The notes under the pieces are model-generated. The model searched no databases and was not told the origin of the DNA. It saw only the letters and a list, made by a program, of their open reading frames with translations. Below are positions 57,174 through 64,000 of a stretch of DNA of 64,000 nucleotides, in pieces. The position numbers were made by a program, and so were the translations under genes. Numbering within the stretch: the first letter of the stretch is position 1; every line of letters begins with the position of its first letter. This stretch comes from Pseudomonas anguilliseptica (GTDB taxonomy: Bacteria; Pseudomonadota; Gammaproteobacteria; Pseudomonadales; Pseudomonadaceae): NCBI RefSeq assembly GCF_900105355.1, contig NZ_FNSC01000001.1:4898001-4962000 (forward strand), read 5' to 3'.

Positions 57174-57566
57174 TCAGTGTCCTGCAGCCGGCTCAACCTC
57201 TGGGCCAATCGCATCCCAGGCACTTTTTATCTGCTCAAGCAGTGCCTGCACTTCATCCAGAGTACGCGGGGTGCTGTCGAGAGCCACGCCTGCTAAGCGG
57301 CGAGTCATATAGTCGTAGAGCGAGTCCAGATTCTCGGCAATTTCACCGCCCTACTGCTTGTCCAGACTAGCCTGCAATACACCGAGGATAGTGATAATGC
57401 TGCCAACGGCCATACCACGAATCTCGGGATCACCCTCAACTTGTGCATGCTTGGCCAGCATTACCCGCTGCACAGCGCCTTCAAGCAACAACTGCACGGT
57501 GCGATAAGGCGAAACCTCGTGGCTGGTATTGACCTGCTTGTAGGTATCAATCGGCTTCTTGCTCAT
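57174..57566 (-). pseudogene. Second FliS-like gene (fliS') with an internal amber codon
   Basis: The frame starts MSKKPIDTYKQVNTSHEVSPYRTVQLLLEG and ends early at TAG (57351-57353) after 71 residues. In the same frame after the stop, FliS sequence resumes at once ([22 protein letters not shown]) and runs to TGA at 57174. The total of 130 codons equals the intact fliS. Aligned with that copy (NLEQGGEVAANL), the TAG sits at a Gln position, so a single CAG-to-TAG change explains it. It overlaps fliD by one base (TAATG). Confidence 0.88.
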
Positions 57567-59029
57567 TACTTATCCTTTTTCACGAAGCCCGGCAGACTGG
57601 CAAGCTGGCCGGCCAGACTCTCACTGGTTTTCTTCAGACGACCGACCAGGGAATCCATCGCGTTGTACTGGGCGTAAAGGCGCGCCTGCAAGCTTTCAAC
57701 TCTTATAGCCAATGCCTTGCGCTGCTCATCGACACCGAGCTTGGTAGTTTGTAATGCATCAGCACGCTGCTTAAGCACACCGGTGTCACCTACATATGAC
57801 CCAACTGATTTGGATAGACGCCCCATCAGCCCATCGCTTCCAGCAAGATAGTCACCGACCTGATCAAAATTGCTTTCGAGGGCCTTGGTCAACTTGGCAT
57901 CATCAATCTTGAGCTGACCGGTTTTCCAATCAGATGCAATGCCCAAACCTGCCAACGCACGAATGCCGCCCTCCCCCGTCATTTTCACCATCTCGTTGCG
58001 CAATCCCGACAGCACATTGCGAACCGACGAGTCGCCCAGCAGGGGGCCAGTCACTGGCGCGCCACCATCAACCGGAACGACCGCTGTCAGCTGAGACGTT
58101 GTAGCGATAAGAGCGTTATATGCATCAACAAACTTTTGCAGATTGGTCTTCACCCCCGCCTTATCAACACCGACAGTGAGGGTGACAGTTTTACCGGCAG
58201 CCAGATCCGCAGGTGCTTGAGCAGCAACCAGATCAATAGTTACCCCTTCAAGGGCATCCTCAACGCGGTTGGTATCACGCACCAGCTGCAAGCCATCAAT
58301 ACTCAGCTTGGCCGATTGAGCCTTGGTAATAACCCCACCAGCACCGGTGGTAGAACTGGGAGGTAGAAAAGCGTCGGAATTACCCGGATCAACGACCGGG
58401 GCAAAGTTTTGAGAAGTCAGCAGATTACTACCGCTGGTGACCCCATCCTCACTCGCGACAACCTGGATATCGTTGCCAGCACCACTCTTGGTAGAGCTCA
58501 GCACCAAACGCGAACCGGAGGCATCCGAAATAATAGTGGCGCTGACACCGCTGTCCTTGCCAGCCTCATTGATTGCGTCGCGCATGCCTGCAAGCGTGTT
58601 GTTACTCGCAGTAATGTTGACATTGAAGCTTGAACTTCCCGCTGAAATGGCCAGCGTGCCGCTATTGAACGTGGCAGTGCTGCCACCCGCCACCGATTGC
58701 AAAGCGACTTTGCTGCTAGTGGCTAACTGCTCAACCTGAAGATTGTAAGTACCTGCCGGAGCCGTGGCAGCAGCAGTTACCTTGAACACACTGGAGTTAG
58801 ACGAGCTTGCCGTGCGCGATTCGAACAACGACACCTTGTTCAACGAGTCGACGGCCGTCTTGAAGGTATTCAGTGCTCCAGTAAGAGAGCCGATTGCCGA
58901 GATGCGCGTGGTGGTGGTTTTCTCGAGACGGTCAAGCTGGTTGGTTTTCGGTGCCCTTTCGGCATCAACCAAAGCTGCGACAATGCTGTCGATATTGATT
59001 CCTGAGCCAATGCCCGTAACCCCGGCCAT
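57566..59029 (-). CDS. fliD: Flagellar filament cap protein FliD
   Basis: FliD (HAP2) caps the growing filament and can act as a mucin adhesin. The 487-residue protein begins MAGVTGIGSGINIDSIVAALVDAERAPK, the classic N-terminal FliD region, and has the domain pattern ISAGSSSFNVNITASNNTLAGMRDAINEAG. A C-terminal coiled-coil helix (LDEQRKALAIRVESLQARLYAQYNAMDSLV) completes the cap-forming part. It is the first gene of the fliD-fliS'-fliS-fliT group, with a sigma54-like promoter ahead. The middle shows the variability usual for this surface protein. Confidence 0.95.
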   Translation of the reverse strand: MAGVTGIGSGINIDSIVAALVDAERAPKTNQLDRLEKTTTTRISAIGSLTGALNTFKTAVDSLNKVSLFESRTASSSNSSVFKVTAAATAPAGTYNLQVEQLATSSKVALQSVAGGSTATFNSGTLAISAGSSSFNVNITASNNTLAGMRDAINEAGKDSGVSATIISDASGSRLVLSSTKSGAGNDIQVVASEDGVTSGSNLLTSQNFAPVVDPGNSDAFLPPSSTTGAGGVITKAQSAKLSIDGLQLVRDTNRVEDALEGVTIDLVAAQAPADLAAGKTVTLTVGVDKAGVKTNLQKFVDAYNALIATTSQLTAVVPVDGGAPVTGPLLGDSSVRNVLSGLRNEMVKMTGEGGIRALAGLGIASDWKTGQLKIDDAKLTKALESNFDQVGDYLAGSDGLMGRLSKSVGSYVGDTGVLKQRADALQTTKLGVDEQRKALAIRVESLQARLYAQYNAMDSLVGRLKKTSESLAGQLASLPGFVKKDK

Positions 59030-59052
59030 GCTTCACCTCGCCAAAATAATGA

Positions 59053-59079
59053 CTATTAACACTACGCCAGTGTTAATAG
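59053..59079 (-). promoter_or_regulatory. Perfect 10-bp inverted repeat upstream of fliD
   Basis: CTATTAACAC and GTGTTAATAG flank a 7-base centre. It overlaps the -12 end of the sigma54-like element and the predicted start site, 24 bases ahead of the fliD ATG. It may be an operator or a 5' hairpin. Confidence 0.55.
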
Positions 59080-59094
59080 GCAAAAGCCGCGCCA
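59079..59094 (-). promoter_or_regulatory. Candidate sigma54 promoter of fliD
   Basis: The minus strand reads TGGCGCG-GCTT-TTGCC against TGGCACG-N4-TTGCW, with GG and GC 12 bases apart. It lies in the flaG-fliD gap. Sigma54/FleQ control of the fliD operon would be in keeping with Pseudomonas flagellar regulation. Confidence 0.6.
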
Positions 59095-59103
59095 ACCTTC
59101 TGG

Positions 59104-59484
59104 TCAGGTTTCGGCTTTGAATAACAGACTACGCACCTCCGAAAGGTTTTCTGCCAATTGCAGTGCCTCTTCAGAAGGTATTTGTCGAATCACATCACCC
59201 GACCCCGCATCTGTCACCTTAACCACTACACGCCCACTACCCTCTTCAAGGGAAAAATTCAGGCTACGACGAACCGTTTGGACAAAGTCCTGAATCGTCG
59301 CAACAGCCGCCTCAACCTCTTCACGAGAAGCCGGAGAGTCATTACCTACCTGCGCAGTGCTATTGGCAGCGTCTTCAGATGCTTGACGTTCAGCCTTAAC
59401 AACCGCTGCCGGCAAGCTCTGCGCACGCTCCGTTTTAGCCACTGGAGCAGTAACGGGCGAACTTTGAATAGAACCAATGTCCAT
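59104..59484 (-). CDS. flaG: FlaG family protein
   Basis: The 126-residue protein has a low-complexity N-terminal half (MDIGSIQSSPVTAPVAKTERA) and a conserved C-terminal FlaG domain: VRRSLNFSLEEGSGRVVVKVTDAGSGDVIRQIPSEEAL. FlaG influences filament length in several bacteria. GAGGAGA lies ahead of the ATG. It sits between fliC and fliD as in other pseudomonads, behind a weak hairpin that could allow read-through from fliC. Confidence 0.92.
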   Translation of the reverse strand: MDIGSIQSSPVTAPVAKTERAQSLPAAVVKAERQASEDAANSTAQVGNDSPASREEVEAAVATIQDFVQTVRRSLNFSLEEGSGRVVVKVTDAGSGDVIRQIPSEEALQLAENLSEVRSLLFKAET

Positions 59485-59508
59485 AACTTTCTCCTCAGAA
59501 TGAGGGAA

Positions 59509-59537
59509 CGGGGAGAAGAGCTAAGCCCTTCTCCCCG
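59509..59537 (-). terminator. Hairpin after fliC
   Basis: CGGGGAGAAG and CTTCTCCCCG form a perfect 10-bp stem 20 bases past the fliC stop. No T run follows, so partial read-through into flaG is possible. Confidence 0.65.
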
Positions 59538-59556
59538 TAGTCTAGCCCTTTTACCC

Positions 59557-61161
59557 TTAGCCAAGCAGGCTGAGTACAGCCTGTGGCAACTGGTTAGCCT
59601 GGGCCAGGATTGCGGTACCGGCTTGCTGCAGGATCTGGTTTTTAGTCAGCTCCGAAGTCTCGGCAGCGTAGTCAGTGTCGCGAATCCGGCTACGAGCAGC
59701 GGAAGCGTTCTCACCAATGTTCTGCAGGTTCGCAATGGTGTTCTCGAAGCGGTTCTGCACCGCACCGAGCTGGGCTCGCTGACTATCGATGTTGGAGATT
59801 GCCCCGCTGACGATACCCAGAGCGTTCTGCGCACCGACGGCAGTACTCACATCAATTTCGGCAACCGAATCCAAGTTACTGAACACGCTGGCTGGCTGCA
59901 CACCACCATCGATGGTGCTGAAGTTTTTCACTTCAAACGCATCCGGCGACTCGAAGCGCAGTTGCCCCACAACCGCAGCACCCAGATCGCTCGCAGCACC
60001 ACCACCAGCACCACCAATAGCGACGGTAGCGCCAATATTGTCAGAGTTATCCGATGCCGACTGGTTATCACCTTCAAAACCGAGGGTTTGGATGTTACCC
60101 GCTACCTCAGTACCACTCGTACCGCCAGTGAAATTGGTGATTACGATGTTGTCGCCACGTTCGCTGGTCAGTTCCAGGGTACCATCAGCATTGGCACGAG
60201 CAGTAACACCGGTCTTGCCCGCTTCCTTGTTGACCGCATCGGCAACCGCCGAGAGATCGTTCCAGTCGGTGATGTTGGCCGAGATCGCTACCTTATCGTC
60301 GACATTGGCGTCGTTGGAACCATACAGGTTAAAGCTGAGGGTTTCAGCATTGGTAGTGGTACCACCAGTGATGTCAATTTTCGCTACGGTGCGAGCCTGG
60401 GCAGTGATGCCTGTTGCATCGGATACACCGTTCACGCCATTGGCCACATCACGCGCCGAACCGTTCACTGCAAGGGCTACGGACGCAGTACCCAGCTTGC
60501 CTGCCAGGGTCAAACCAGCAGTAGTAGCAGGTGAGGAGGAATAACCAATAGTAGTGGTAGTCAAGGCAGCAAAATCACTACCGGCGACCGCAACTTTACC
60601 ACCCTGGCTAGCATTGGCTGCACCCGCTTCAGCACTGCTGAAACGGTTGGCACCGATACGGGCCGCACCTGCAGCACCGATAGAAACGCTGATGGTTTCA
60701 AAGGCGTTGGCACCGACCTGGAAGCTCTGCGAGCCGAAAGTACCGTCAAGAATCTTGCGAGCACCGAAGCTGGTGGTCTCAGCGATACGATTCAGCTCTT
60801 GCTGCAACTGGGACACTTCACCCTGAAGGGCTGCACGTTCAGTTGCACCGTTGGAACCGTTGGCCGATTGCAGCGCCAAGTCGCGCATACGCTGCAGGAT
60901 CCCGGTGGACTGCTGCAGAGCGCCTTCAGCCGTCTGCGCCAGAGAGATACCGTCGTTGGCGTTACGAGTGGCTACGCTCAGGCCATTGATCTGACTGGTC
61001 AGGCGGTTGGAAATTTGCAGACCAGCAGCGTCATCTTTGGCGCTGTTGATACGGAAGCCAGTGGACAGGCGCTGCAGGGATGTGTCCAGGCCTTTGGATG
61101 AAGTATTCAGGTTACGCTGAGTATTGAGTGACGCTACGTTTGTGTTGACTGTAAGGGCCAT
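59557..61161 (-). CDS. fliC: Flagellin
   Basis: FliC is the filament subunit. The 534-residue protein has the canonical N-terminal D0/D1 ([38 protein letters not shown]) and C-terminal D1/D0 ([56 protein letters not shown]). The centre is long, Ala/Thr/Gly-rich and hypervariable, the usual exposed and glycosylated part. GGAGG precedes the ATG. The sigma28 promoter is 100 bases upstream. A putative sugar-modification cassette lies directly upstream on the same strand. Confidence 0.97.
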   Translation of the reverse strand: MALTVNTNVASLNTQRNLNTSSKGLDTSLQRLSTGFRINSAKDDAAGLQISNRLTSQINGLSVATRNANDGISLAQTAEGALQQSTGILQRMRDLALQSANGSNGATERAALQGEVSQLQQELNRIAETTSFGARKILDGTFGSQSFQVGANAFETISVSIGAAGAARIGANRFSSAEAGAANASQGGKVAVAGSDFAALTTTTIGYSSSPATTAGLTLAGKLGTASVALAVNGSARDVANGVNGVSDATGITAQARTVAKIDITGGTTTNAETLSFNLYGSNDANVDDKVAISANITDWNDLSAVADAVNKEAGKTGVTARANADGTLELTSERGDNIVITNFTGGTSGTEVAGNIQTLGFEGDNQSASDNSDNIGATVAIGGAGGGAASDLGAAVVGQLRFESPDAFEVKNFSTIDGGVQPASVFSNLDSVAEIDVSTAVGAQNALGIVSGAISNIDSQRAQLGAVQNRFENTIANLQNIGENASAARSRIRDTDYAAETSELTKNQILQQAGTAILAQANQLPQAVLSLLG

Positions 61162-61261
61162 GGTGTTTGCCTCCAAAGGACCGTGCTACTGAGATTGTCT
61201 GAGCCTGCGAGCTTCGGGCCTGCTTTGCTCAGACGCCCCATAAAGTTCGCATTCGATCTTT

Positions 61262-61288
61262 ATATCGGCGCTACCAGCAGCAACTTTA
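61262..61288 (-). promoter_or_regulatory. Sigma28 (FliA) promoter of fliC
   Basis: The minus strand reads TAAA-N15-GCCGATAT, matching the FliA consensus TAAA-N15-GCCGATAA in all but the last base. It predicts a leader of about 90 bases. Confidence 0.88.
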
Positions 61289-61434
61289 GGCAGCTTTAGC
61301 AAGAAAATTCTCAGATTTTTTTCTACTTACCGATCAGTCAGTTAGGCTGCCAAACAGCAGCCAATACGACGTATTGATGGAAAACTTGACGCTTACAGCA
61401 ACATTCACGCGCACACGCGGCGGACCTTAGAAGC

Positions 61435-62214
61435 TCAAGCCAGACGTTTCAGAAACCCATCCGGTGCCACAGTAATCAATAGCTTGTCCTGCATCGCCTG
61501 ATCTATGACGAAAGCCTGACCAGCGTCTGTCTTGAGGAAAGCATGCACGGCAGTCTTGGGGTTGTCGCCTGGCCCCCAGGGGCGATCCGGAAAGAAGTCG
61601 GCCGGCATGTCTTCGACCACCGTATCGAAGACCACGCAGTAGCTGCCTGGGCTGACCAGCGGACTGTACAACTCCAACTCACGCAGCACATGCGCGTGGG
61701 TATGGTTGGAGTCGAGAATCACCAGTACCCGCTGGGCACTGGCCGCCTCACACCGCACCTGGGCCATCACCTCGTCACCGATTGATGAGCCTTCGATTAG
61801 GCTGATCCGTGAGAACAGCGGATGCTCCTCAATAGCAGCTCGGTTATGCGGACGAATTTCGATATCCACCCCAACCACTCGCCGTGGCGCAGCAGTGCGC
61901 CCTTCGCACAGATCGAGCAGAGCCAACAGCGACGCATTGAGGATCAGCGAGCCACCATGGGCGATACCGGTTTCGATGATCAGATCCGGCTTCACCGTCC
62001 ACACCAGCTCCTGCAGAGCGACTATGTCCTGCGGATACTGGATGATGGGGCGACCAAGCCAGGTGAAGTTGTAGGAATACTTGTGCTGGCAGCTGTGCAC
62101 CAGCCAGTCAATCGACTTGGCCTGCAATGCGCTATCGGCGCCAGCACCCTGAGCATTCTGTGCGCAATCATCGCGAAAAGTTTGATGTTGCGCCGCATAG
62201 TCCTGCTTAGCCAT
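61435..62214 (-). CDS. CmcI-like (cephalosporin hydroxylase family) methyltransferase
   Basis: This 259-residue protein is of the CmcI/PF04989 family, a Rossmann fold with SAM-dependent character. It has PDLIIETGIAHGGSLI for cofactor binding, VVGVDIEIRPHNRAAIEEHP, a VILDSNHTHAHVLRELE metal-site-like stretch and VFDTVVEDMPADFFPDRPWGPGDNP. Such proteins often sit in surface-polysaccharide or rhamnose clusters, probably as O-methyltransferases. The start MAKQDYAAQHQ overlaps the upstream acetyltransferase by 8 bases. Position just before fliC points to flagellin sugar modification, which is inference. Confidence 0.82.
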   Translation of the reverse strand: MAKQDYAAQHQTFRDDCAQNAQGAGADSALQAKSIDWLVHSCQHKYSYNFTWLGRPIIQYPQDIVALQELVWTVKPDLIIETGIAHGGSLILNASLLALLDLCEGRTAAPRRVVGVDIEIRPHNRAAIEEHPLFSRISLIEGSSIGDEVMAQVRCEAASAQRVLVILDSNHTHAHVLRELELYSPLVSPGSYCVVFDTVVEDMPADFFPDRPWGPGDNPKTAVHAFLKTDAGQAFVIDQAMQDKLLITVAPDGFLKRLA

Positions 62215-62863
62215 CCAATGACTCCTTTTCAATCGGTTCATAACGAAGAATGCGGGCAGGATTGCCCACCACCACTGCGCCTGCCGGGACATCCCGAGTA
62301 ACCACGGCTCCGGCACCAATAGTCGCCCAGGCACCGATGCGCAACCGCGGTAAAACTACCGCGCTGGCACCAACGAACACACCATCGCCAACCTCCACCT
62401 TGCCACACAGATTGGCCCCTGGTGCGATGAAAACAGAATCACCCAGACGGCATTCATGATTGATGATGCTGCCGGCGCTGACACTGCAATTGCGCCCCAG
62501 ACGCACATCGGCCTGTAAGACGGCGTACTGCTGCAGATAACTGCCCAACCCCAGTTCGACCATCCCCAGCTCAAGCTGCGGGTGAATAAACTGCCCAAGC
62601 TCGGCACCGGCCGCCAGCAACGCTCGGGTGGTCTGGTGACGGGTGCGAGTATCGCGGGTAATCAGATTGACCAGAAGGTGCTCGCCGATCAGCTCAGCCA
62701 ACCGTTCGAAACCGCCAAACACCGGGAGACCGTGGAAATCCATACCGTGTTTTGCGGGATCATTGTCCAGCAGCCCCGCTACCGGTTGACCGGCACCGAT
62801 AACCGCGCGCGCCTGGCCCACCAGTTCCGGGTTATTGGCACCGAGTAGCAACAGCGGTTTCAC
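62207..62863 (-). CDS. PglD/NeuD-like sugar O- or N-acyltransferase
   Basis: The 218-residue protein has an N-terminal nucleotide-sugar-binding Rossmann-like part (LLLGANNPELVGQARAVIG) and a C-terminal left-handed beta-helix of hexapeptide repeats (GRNCSVSAGSIINHECRLGDSVFIAPGANLCGKVEVGDGVFVGASAVVLP), ending GAVVTRDVPAGAVVVGNPARIL. This is the PglD/NeuD family, which acetylates amino sugars on UDP. With the overlapping aminotransferase it should make an acylated aminodideoxy sugar. It overlaps both neighbours (4 and 8 bases). Confidence 0.9.
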   Translation of the reverse strand: MKPLLLLGANNPELVGQARAVIGAGQPVAGLLDNDPAKHGMDFHGLPVFGGFERLAELIGEHLLVNLITRDTRTRHQTTRALLAAGAELGQFIHPQLELGMVELGLGSYLQQYAVLQADVRLGRNCSVSAGSIINHECRLGDSVFIAPGANLCGKVEVGDGVFVGASAVVLPRLRIGAWATIGAGAVVTRDVPAGAVVVGNPARILRYEPIEKESLDG

Positions 62864-63975
62864 AGCTGCAACCCCTGCAATATGGCATCGACCACCCGCT
62901 GCTGGTCGACAGCCACGAGATCGTGATAGCTCGGCAGGTTGAAGGCTCGCAGGGCGAGGTCGTGCGCCCGCGGCGTACTGACCGGCGTCAGGTTGGCGAA
63001 CACAGGGGTATCACTGAGCGGCTGGAAGAAGACTCGCGCATCGATGCCAGCCTGGCCCATATGCATCAGCACCCGATCACGCTGCCCGGCCAACTCCGAT
63101 GGCAACACCAGAGTCGGCATCCAGTAACTGTTGCGGCAGTCCGCCGCTTCGGGGTTCATCCTGGTCCCCGGAATCGAGGCTAGCAAGCGCTCCTGGTAGA
63201 GGGCGAAGATTTCCCGCTTGCGCGCCACCAGCTCCTCGATACGTTCCAGTTGCGCGCAGCCCAGGGCCGCCTGCAAGTTGGAGATCTTGTACTTATGGCC
63301 CAACTCGGACGGCCAGAACTGGCGCATGTCGCCGGCTGCACGACCGTGGTTATTGAGCTGCTGAACGCGCTTGAGCAGAGTTTCATCGCGGGTCGCGAGC
63401 ATGCCACCCTCACCAGTGGTCATGGCCTTGGTGCCATGGAAGGAGAACACCGAGAAGGTCGAGCAGCTGCCGGCTTTCTGCCCGCGCCACTCTGAGCCCA
63501 ACGCCTCGGCAGCGTCCTCGATCAGTGCCAGACCATGGCGCGCGGCCAGGGCCTGCAATTGTTCCAACGCAGCCAGATTGCCATACAGGTGCACGGCAAT
63601 GATCGCCCGGGTGCGTGGCGTAATCGCACGCTCAACCGCCGCTGGATCCAGGCACCATGAGTCCTCCAGCACATCGACCAGCACCGGGGTGGCCCCGACA
63701 TAGAACACCGGCGCTGCCGAAGCGATCCAGTTTATGTCGGCGAGAATCACCTCATCGCCCGACCCGATGTCCAAAGCACGCAGCCCCAGATGCAAGGCAC
63801 CGGTACAACTCGAGGTGGCATGCGCATAGGGCACATTCAGATAGGCAGCGAACTCACGCTCAAAACGGTTGATGTAGTCATAACAATGCTCGCCCCAGCC
63901 ATTACGGGCGGCATCCAGCACATACTCAACTTCACGGTCGCCGATACTCGGCTTGGTATAGTGAATTTTGCTCAT
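62860..63975 (-). CDS. DegT/DnrJ/EryC1/StrS sugar aminotransferase
   Basis: This 371-residue PLP enzyme transfers an amino group from glutamate to a nucleotide-linked keto-sugar. It has TSSCTGALHLGLRALDIGSGDEVI, the LIEDAAEALGS aspartate that contacts PLP, and the lysine K183 in FSFHGTKAMTTGEGGML. Family members include PglE, VioA and ArnB types; which sugar carbon it aminates cannot be decided here. It overlaps the acyltransferase by four bases, and its ATG overlaps the stop of a further upstream gene, so the operon continues beyond the window. Confidence 0.93.
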   Translation of the reverse strand: MSKIHYTKPSIGDREVEYVLDAARNGWGEHCYDYINRFEREFAAYLNVPYAHATSSCTGALHLGLRALDIGSGDEVILADINWIASAAPVFYVGATPVLVDVLEDSWCLDPAAVERAITPRTRAIIAVHLYGNLAALEQLQALAARHGLALIEDAAEALGSEWRGQKAGSCSTFSVFSFHGTKAMTTGEGGMLATRDETLLKRVQQLNNHGRAAGDMRQFWPSELGHKYKISNLQAALGCAQLERIEELVARKREIFALYQERLLASIPGTRMNPEAADCRNSYWMPTLVLPSELAGQRDRVLMHMGQAGIDARVFFQPLSDTPVFANLTPVSTPRAHDLALRAFNLPSYHDLVAVDQQRVVDAILQGLQL

Positions 63976-64000
63976 AGCACTTGCAGCTCCGGCACTGCCA
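63972..64000 (-). CDS. Partial gene, C-terminal end only
   Basis: The last codons of a minus-strand frame (AVPELQVL, then TGA) overlap the ATG of the DegT gene in ATGA. Only nine codons are visible, so nothing can be said about its function. The overlap suggests the same operon. Confidence 0.45.

Noticed and set aside
59158..60534. Open frame of 458 codons on the plus strand opposite fliC and flaG
   Set aside because: It is antisense to clear flagellin and FlaG, has no recognisable motif, and lacks a ribosome site.

Overview
The window looks like core chromosome of a Pseudomonas species (Gammaproteobacteria). Evidence: GC-rich codon use; gene order hisC-pheA-serC-gyrA-mtnA-ubiG-mupP; a TyrA-AroA fusion; class III adenylate cyclase CyaB with a MASE2 domain; LapG/LapD; and FleQ/FleS/FleR. 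From memory, the first ~38 kb follows the PAO1 order (PA3161 to PA3221) with gaps. I saw no rRNA, tRNA, CRISPR array, prophage or transposase gene. No gene-free stretch exceeds 300 bases.

Layout. (1) 37-8.6 kb, minus strand: serC, pheA, hisC, tyrA-aroA, cmk, rpsA, ihfB, an aromatic amino acid to translation operon with several 4-base overlaps. rpsA has a structured leader. (2) 8.7-17.8 kb: a 139-bp palindromic repeat, gyrA, mtnA, then divergent mtaD-like deaminase, ubiG, mupP, yciK and a GGDEF gene with a sigma54-like promoter. (3) 17.9-23.9 kb, minus: rluB, a small DUF1289 gene, scpB, scpA, an iron-sulfur type trpS, a YciO gene, RNase AM. (4) 24.0-31.6 kb: yciI, a coiled-coil membrane protein, a CpxR/CpxP/CpxA-like system with a CpxR box, a nitroreductase, a frameshifted YkgJ gene, and two tandem trkH genes. 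(5) 31.6-38.9 kb: regulators, cyaB, and an Agt/PlcP lipid-remodelling pair behind a clear PHO box. (6) 39-49 kb: a FimV-like protein, a MarR/MFS pair, DUF2804, a second GGDEF gene whose stop codon lies inside a repeat, recQ, UPF0149, ybaN. (7) 49.1-51.8 kb: lapG-lapD. (8) 51.9-61.2 kb, minus: fleR, fleS, fleQ, fliT, fliS, a second fliS broken by an amber codon, fliD, flaG, fliC, with recognisable sigma70, sigma54 and sigma28 promoters. (9) 61.4-64 kb: three overlapping genes, probably for flagellin sugar modification, continuing past the window edge.

Themes. c-di-GMP recurs: two active-looking diguanylate cyclases, the inactive receptor LapD, and FleQ with its c-di-GMP-binding residues. Envelope homeostasis recurs too: Cpx, MupP recycling, Agt/PlcP, FimV-like. 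I did not find one clearly new multi-gene system. The best leads are the modification cassette behind fliC, the CpxR-linked coiled-coil protein, the two disrupted genes, and several strong nucleic-acid structures at promoters and start codons.
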